In this document: positions 58,356 through 64,000 of the stretch, in pieces
How the letters are laid out: each line of letters starts with the position of its first letter
Position numbering within the stretch: position 1 is the stretch's first letter
DNA from: Medicago truncatula
Taxonomy: Eukaryota > Streptophyta > Magnoliopsida > Fabales > Fabaceae
Assembly (NCBI RefSeq): GCF_003473485.1
Contig: NC_053042.1
Coordinates: forward strand, 20,418,501-20,482,500
Direction of reading: 5' to 3'
Length of the DNA stretch: 64,000 nt
Made by a program: the position numbers and the translations under genes
Notes under the pieces: generated by a model
Seen by the model: the letters and a program-made list of their open reading frames with translations, nothing else
Database searches by the model: none
Told to the model about the DNA's origin: nothing

Positions 58356-59277
58356 TTAAATATGTTTTTGGCTTATGTAAATACATAATTTAAGGGGTAA
58401 TAAATACATAATTTTTGGGGTTTTCCTATGTCTTATTAATGAATCATTTAATTAACATTTTCTTAAAAACTTATTAATTAGTGATATGTGCAGGTTCCAT
58501 CGATCAATATACTCCCCTAAAATCAAAATTTAAATGAAATAAAATATTGCAAATTAGAGAGGAAAGAATCGTAATCTTTGACACTGAATTTTGTTTAGTA
58601 GGAAAGAGAAATACTGGTGAAGGTTAAGGGGAAATGGATGAATCACAATTCATGGGGTTCTTGATTAAAATTGACGAAGATTAAGACTGAGGGAGGAAGG
58701 TCTTTTCGTTTCTAGAGAGCATTTCAGAAAAAACAGGAGAGAAACAAAAACAGTTTTTTAGAAGAAAAATAATTAATTAATCGACTCATTAATAAGGCAA
58801 AGGAAAACCCCAAAAATTATGCATTTATCCTTAAGCTGTGCAAGTTAGAAAAATCTATAAATATATACTAATTTTTCGTTTCAGTTCCTCTAAAATTTTC
58901 CTTCAACATTTGGTCCATATAAAATTTTCAATCACTATTTTGTTCCTTATTTTTAAGTTAATTTTTGTTTTTTTAATGAAATTGCGTAGAATATTGAAGA
59001 AATTTTTTTTAGAATTTTTTAACAAAACACAAATTAAATACAAATTTTTAACCGTTAAAAATATAAAAATTCATATTAAATTCATGTTTTGTTAAAAAAA
59101 AAAAATTGGGAGAGATTCTTATAATATTATAAATTTTTATGCAAAATTTTATTCAAAAATATGAATTATACATAGGAGTTTACTTTAAAGGAGGAACAAA
59201 AGTGAAAATGAAAAAAAAAATTAGGGACTAAAAAGAAAATTTGACATATTTATATGGATCAAAAACATATTTAACCC
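58356..59277. mobile_element. MULE-type foldback MITE, split by a second inverted-repeat element
   Basis: The left end GGTTAAATATGTTTTTGG (58356) and right end CATATTTAACC (to 59277) match the ends of the MITE at 61276-61776. The interior (about 58855-59277) also aligns with that copy (CTAAAATTTTCCTTCAAC, 'gtttactttaaaggag'). The left arm is interrupted after about 35 bp by the element at 58390-58834. A matching TSD was not found. Confidence 0.65.
58390..58834. mobile_element. Nested foldback element, about 445 bp
   Basis: Inverted arms of about 60 bp: TTAAGG, then ATAAATACATAATTTTTGGG, 'gttttcctatgtcttattaatga' on the left, and the reverse complement (CCCCAAAAATTATGCATTTA, CCTTAA) on the right. 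It sits inside the MITE at 58356-59277. No coding capacity. Exact ends and superfamily are uncertain. Confidence 0.6.
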
Positions 59278-59285
59278 TTTATAAT

Positions 59286-60170
59286 ATCAATAAATCATTA
59301 ATGTTATTTTTTTCAATTATAAACGTTAATGTTAAAGAACGGTAAAACATAAGTAGATGGAAAGCAGGGAGATGTGAATTAAAGAAATGGGTAAGGTTGG
59401 AGATGGTTTAGTGGTAAGGGAAAATATCAAGTTGCTTAAGGTTAATAAGATGAGATTTTAATAGTGCAAATAGTGTGGTTACATGGTGAGTCTAAAACAT
59501 GAAGGAAAATGTTAACTAGTTAAAGGAGTAGAATGAATTAGTTAAAGGAGTAGAAGGTTTAAAATGGATAAAGAATAGTGTGCGCCCGATTAAAATGATC
59601 GATGATGTTGAGTGGAGTGATAAGACCAAATGTAATTGAAAATAGGAAGATGTGGGTTGAGTAATGAATAATGTTAGGGATAATAATAGTAGTGAGGTAA
59701 AATTATTGAATTACTTAAAATTAATAAGACGAATCTTTAATGGAGTAAATGGTGTGAGTAAAGACTGAGTTAAAAACTGTAATGATGGTGGGTTTAAGAT
59801 AAGAATCAACTAGAGAAGATTAAGACTAATGTAAATATGGGATAGTGGTTTATAATAATTGTTAAATAATAAAGATGATTGATGATGGGGAACGAAACCT
59901 TAAAATGTACTGGAGTTTTGTTGTGAGAATTGATGAAGTTATATGACAACAATAATAGAAAGATAAAGACCTTAGGTTGAAATGAAGTTAGGGTTACGGA
60001 GATGGTTGATGTTATAGGTTATGATGAATGTGAGATAAAGTGCTAGGTCATAGTATAGTTGTGACTAGGAGTAAATGTTATTGTCGTTATAAATAAGGGT
60101 AGTAAGTGAGAGAAGTTAACGTTGGATATAGATTCTAATGATGATCTCGAATTATGATGAGATGATATAT
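59286..60170. repeat. Degenerate tandem/dispersed repeat block
   Basis: About 59365-59480 and 59620-59755 are diverged copies of each other (period about 260 bp: 'gtaatgaataa..gttaaggataat', 'aattacttaaa[a/g]tta[a/g]taaga'). The second also matches 48880-49095. A short tandem phrase, TTAGTTAAAGGAGTAGAA, is doubled at 59515-59555. No gene. Source is perhaps an old LTR. Confidence 0.5.
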
Positions 60171-60830
60171 AGGCATGGCAATGGGGCGGGTAGGGATGAG
60201 TTTTTCCTTCCCCATCCCCATCCCCTACTCTCATATACTTACTTGTTACCCTACCCATACATAACGGGGATGAGAAATTGAATCTCATCCCCGTCCCCAT
60301 TGAGTTCAAGTATTTCCGCCTCATCCCCAACCCTGCAGTGAATCAATTTTTTTTTTTAATAAAAAAAAGTTTTTTTTAAGCTTCAATGATAATATTGTAA
60401 TGCATTATCGAACAATTTTCGTTCATTTTAACATTTCCTTACCAAATAATTCGGTTGCTCCTTTAATTATCAATGAAATTTCTTATATCATGACAATTAT
60501 CAAACCAAATAAGATGACATATCATTATCAACCCCCTAAAAAACAAAAATATGAGTTTTCTACATTCAGGTAGGGTATGGGTATGGGTATGGGTTCGGGG
60601 TGGGTACATATATCATTATCAACCCCACAATGGTCGACACATGGCACCTCACTTAAGGGATGTAGGTGTCACGTCAGCGTAGACTAAGTCAAAAGTGACA
60701 TTGGGGGGCAAAAACTGTCAAAGATCCAATACATAGGGGCTGTTTTGTATTTTAATTATTTAAAGGGCCAAAATTGCAACTTTTGAAAAGATAAGGGGGC
60801 AAAAATGCAATTAAACCTATTAATAATTCT
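60171..60830. repeat. Mixed repeat remnants
   Basis: 60174-60330 is GC-rich ('ggcatggcaatggggcgggt', then 'cccatccccatcccc'), a widespread plant repeat type. A 20-bp direct repeat, ATATCATTATCAACCCC, lies at about 60520 and 60610, with (GGGTAT)n between. 60630-60817 is one arm of a MULE-type MITE whose other arm is missing. Confidence 0.45.
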
Positions 60831-61046
60831 ATATGGGAATCCACCTCATTATTTTTAAATAAAAAATAAAAAAAGAATAATTTATGCATGTCTTAAGAGA
60901 TAAAAGACTTAAATAGGAAAAAAAATAAAGATAAAAAACTTAAATATTATAAATAAAGTAAAAAACCTCTAATAATTTTGCAATAAATTAATAAATTCAC
61001 AATAGCATTTAAAACAAAGAGAAAAAAACCCATCATATCAAATTTA
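60831..61046. other. AT-rich spacer
   Basis: No feature seen apart from A-rich runs. Confidence 0.4.
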
Positions 61047-62509
61047 GGTGGGTGTATTGAATTAAGATTTTAAGGGATTTTAAAAGACTTTTTAATGATA
61101 AAAAAATCTTGGAGTATTCAATCAAATTTTTTATAGAATATTAATAAATCTCATGGTATTCAAAAGATTTTTTATTCAAGGTAACCAAATCTCATGATAT
61201 TCAATTAAGATTTGTACCAACTTATAAAATGTCTATTGGTATTTAAAAATCTGCAGATTTTATGGATTTTTTATAGGGTTAAATATGTTTTTGGTCCCTA
61301 TAAATATGTCAACTTTTCATTTTAGTCCCTCTAAATTTTTTCTTTAACTTTTAGTCCCTATAAAATTTTCAATCTTCACTTTTGGTCCCTCTTTTAAAGT
61401 AAACTCATATGTAGAATTCATATTTTTTAATATAATTTTCCAGAAAAATTCAAAATATTATAAGAATTACTCTAAAAAAATTTTAGAATTTTTTAACAAA
61501 ACATGAATTTAATATGAATTTTTTATATTATTTACGGTTAAAAATTCATATTTAATTTTTGTTTTGTTAAAAAATTCTAATTTTTTTTAGGAAATTCTTT
61601 TAGAATATTTTACACATTTCTGCATAATTTTATTAAAAAATACAAAAATTAAATTTAAAATAGGGATCAAAAGTAGTGATTGAAAATTTTATAAGGACTA
61701 AAAGTTGAAGGAAAATTTTAGAGGGACTAAAACGAAAAGTTGACATATTTATGGAGACCAAAAACATATTTAACCCTTTTTTATATAATGGATTTTGTAA
61801 AACTTTTTAGTTGAAAATACACGTGACATGATCATTCAACAATCACATGAAAAAGTCTTCAGACTTCAGACTTTTTAAGACATCTATATTTTTGTTTTGT
61901 CGTTCCACACTCATAGCCTCTTCTTATGATTCCTTCATTGTAATTATTCCTTGTTCAAGATACACTTGTATGTTTTTATATTATTGCTTCTTATTGTTGA
62001 TCACGTTCCAGTCAAGAAAATATGTTGCTGTGCATGTTACTTTCTGATACTAATTGTATTTCATTTTACTATTAATATTACAGATTCAGAAGGGTAAAGT
62101 TTTTTCAAGTCAATTTGATTTTCTAATTTATTATAATTATTTGGGTTTATTTAGCAGATATTTTTTGTTGTTATTATTTTACCATACATTAACAAGGCAA
62201 TGTTATGCTATTTTGTTGTTAACCATATTACAATTTGATAAATTTTTTCATTCATTCTTGTACAATTGAATTTTTATTAAGAATCATACAATTATTTCAA
62301 TCTTCAAATCTCATAAAATCCTTTAAAATCTTAAAAGTTTAGGTTATAAATCCATTAAAATTCTGATTTAAAATTCTTGATTGTAAAAAGTCCTTTGAAT
62401 AAAGTTTTTTAAAATTCCACAAAATCAATATAATCACACAAAATCTTTTAAAATCTTTAAGATTCTTTTTGCCAAAATAGACTTTTAAAATCCCAATCCA
62501 ACAAACCCC
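61047..62509. mobile_element. Probable PIF/Harbinger-type element, with a MULE-MITE nested in it
   Basis: Left end GGTGGGTGTATTGAATTAAG at 61047. The reverse complement of the right end reads AGGGGTTTGTTGGATTGGGA. Both continue with 'attttaaaag'-type text. The 3-bp flank TTA is at 61044-61046 and 62510-62512. Terminal G-rich TIRs with a TTA duplication fit PIF/Harbinger. TIR identity is only moderate. The unique interior at 61780-62280 has no clear coding region. Confidence 0.45.
61276..61776. mobile_element. MULE-type foldback MITE, 501 bp, perfect 9-bp TSD
   Basis: Long arms start GGGTTAAATATGTTTTTGGT on both ends (right end reverse-complemented), with 'gtcaacttttc.ttttagtccctc' repeated in each. 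The TSD TTTTTTATA is at 61267-61275 and 61777-61785, 9 of 9. Non-coding. Confidence 0.92.
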
Positions 62510-62512
62510 TTA

Positions 62513-62998
62513 GATAGAGAAACTCGCCAATGACATTAAAAACGAAAAAGTTGGAAAAAAAAGGGGGCACGCCAATGACACCCGCTAGACATCATAAAAT
62601 TAAAACAATTTTTTGTATGAGAATTGGAAGAAAAAAAAAAGTAATAAATAATTAAAGGTATAATAGAAAAAGTAATATCAATATTTAGTATTGTAAATCG
62701 ATTTATAATTTTGAACATTTTTTTTCACAACGATTTATAATTTGGGACGAAAAGAGTAATATATTTTGGAAGAGAGGGCAGTCAAAAAATTTTAATTGTG
62801 TGATGGTATTGGAAAGACTCATTCGTTTTAAAATATACATCGCATTTTTACAATGGGTTATATACTTATGCCTTATTTTAATCATGATTTTTAATTAATA
62901 TATAAACACAAATATTAATATGTAAGATGTTGTTCGTTTTATCTCGATAAATATTTTCAATTTTTTTAATTCTTTTTTAAATAATTAATAATAACAAG
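62513..62998. other. AT-rich intergenic DNA
   Basis: No gene or clear repeat is recognised. Confidence 0.4.
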
Positions 62999-63491
62999 GG
63001 TTAAATATGTTTTTAGTCCTTACATTTTATGCTCGTTTGAAGAATAGTCCATACATTTAATTAAATGTTTTTAAAACCCTCACATTTTATCTCCGTTATC
63101 AAAATTAGTCTATACTGTTAATTCTTTAACGGAATGCTGATGTGGCAGTTAATGAGTCTCAATTATTTTATGGTTAAATATGTTTTTGGTCTCTATATTT
63201 TGCGTGACTTTGAAAAATAGTCTTTGCATTTCAATAAATGTTTTTAAAATCCCTAAAATAATAAGGACTATTCTTCAAAGTCTTGCAAAATGTAGGGATC
63301 AAAAATATATTTAACTCTAAAATAATTGTGACACACTAACTGTCACATCAACATTCTGTTAGAGAATTAACAACAAAGACTAATTTTGATAACGAAGATA
63401 AAATATGAGAATTTTAAAAACATTTAATAAAATGTAGAGACTATTCTTCAAATAATTTTAAAATACAATGACTAAAAACATATTTAATCAT
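62999..63491. mobile_element. MULE-type foldback MITE with another MITE inserted at its centre
   Basis: Left GGTTAAATATGTTTTTAGTC, right (reverse complement) GATTAAATATGTTTTTAGTC. The arms also share 'acattttat', 'gaagaatagtc', 'ttaacggaatgctgatgtgg' (cf. TTAGAGAATTAAC region) in inverted order. The TSD could not be fixed in the AT-rich flanks. The inner element is at about 63172-63321. Confidence 0.72.
63172..63321. mobile_element. Short MITE nested in the dyad centre, about 150 bp
   Basis: Begins GGTTAAATATGTTTTTGGTC and ends GGGATCAAAAATATATTTAAC. The arms share 'tgactttgaaaaatagtc' / 'gactattcttcaaagtc'. The flanking host-MITE text is itself palindromic (AATTATTTTA ... TAAAATAATT), so a TSD cannot be separated from the dyad. 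Confidence 0.72.
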
Positions 63492-64000
63492 AATATTAAC
63501 GATTAAAATTGTATATTAGTATGTCTAAAGTTGTTGATTGCAATATATATTTAAAAACACAATAAATAACTTTATACAAGAGAGTGATGGTGTTTATTGA
63601 TTTGACAAGTCAAGAAACACATGTGAAGGTTGTGATGCATACATTTGAACTGACCTTTCCAAGACCGAGTAGCTAATTAAGCTAATGGATGGACATATGC
63701 TCTCTCTCACTCTCCTCTCAGTCAGGATAAGTGAGTGTTTCTAAGTGACCTTTTCACCCCTTAAAACGGTTAACATCCGTACCTAGGCTCTTCTAAATCA
63801 TATGCACTTTGTAATTGTATTGCAAATGTCTATCAAACACATCACCTTTAACTCACTTCTCAGTTGCACTTTTGCTTTCTTCATGATACTGCAGTGTCAC
63901 TCACACTGCTACTACGGACAAAGTGCCATTTTGGATGATATTGATAACATGATAGGTATTTGTAACTTGAAACCAAGGACATTTGTTAAAAGAATTATAT
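63492..64000. other. Right edge of window
   Basis: No coding region is supported. CT-rich text at 63700-63720 and AT-rich sequence. Possibly upstream sequence of a gene beyond the window; nothing shows this directly. Confidence 0.35.

Noticed and set aside
59510..60120. Possible protein gene in GA-rich text of the 59-60 kb region
   Set aside because: Stops in all frames, and the text is explained by a diverged repeat shared with 48880-49095.
62054..62269. 71-aa hydrophobic ORF
   Set aside because: AT-rich composition only; it lies inside the putative Harbinger-type element without a recognisable motif.

Overview
The window is nuclear plant DNA: AT-rich, with GT-AG introns, a BTB-ankyrin developmental gene, and dense LTR retrotransposons, Mutator-like elements (MULEs), MITEs and a tRNA-type SINE. 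The one clear host gene is a BLADE-ON-PETIOLE/NOOT/COCHLEATA-type gene. Together with the repeat types it suggests a papilionoid legume, probably the Medicago/Trifolium/Pisum clade. The species is an inference.

Left half (148-30149): a three-level nest of transposons, each bounded by its own target-site duplication (TSD). The outer element is a roughly 30-kb MULE with long terminal inverted repeats (TIRs) and a perfect 9-bp TSD (GTATATACA). It carries a broken mudrA/FAR1-type transposase, a small B3-domain gene in convergent orientation, and a decayed ULP1 (C48 cysteine protease)-like gene. A second MULE (about 9126-29377, 10-bp direct repeat CCCTAATATC) sits inside it. This one has an apparently intact spliced transposase of about 683 aa, a convergent multi-exon ULP1-like gene, and a captured diterpene-synthase fragment. 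Inside the second MULE is an 8.1-kb Tekay/Del-type Gypsy element (20067-28174, TSD CAGAG), itself disabled by a stop, two frameshifts, a mutated RT active site and a deletion that fused pol to LTR sequence.

Middle (30150-54680): no intact host gene seen. It holds a CACTA-type MITE, a SINE, decayed LTR-retrotransposon sequence, a FAR1-related/MULE transposase pseudogene (38225-40114), a short retroposon with an 11-bp TSD, and a 6.2-kb Athila-type element (42022-48217) that keeps gag and the ATHILA ORF-1 gene but has lost essentially all of pol. A solo-LTR-like stretch and a perfect MULE-MITE with a 9-bp TSD follow.

Right (54682-64000): the two-exon BOP/NOOT-like gene on the minus strand, then an intergenic stretch packed with MULE- and Harbinger-type foldback MITEs, several nested in each other.

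How parts relate: in both MULEs the transposase gene is convergent with a second gene, as mudrA and mudrB are in maize MuDR. In the inner element the partner is ULP1-like, as in KAONASHI-type MULEs; in the outer one it is a B3 protein, with a ULP1-like gene further in. The three nested insertions give a relative order: outer MULE, then inner MULE, then Gypsy.
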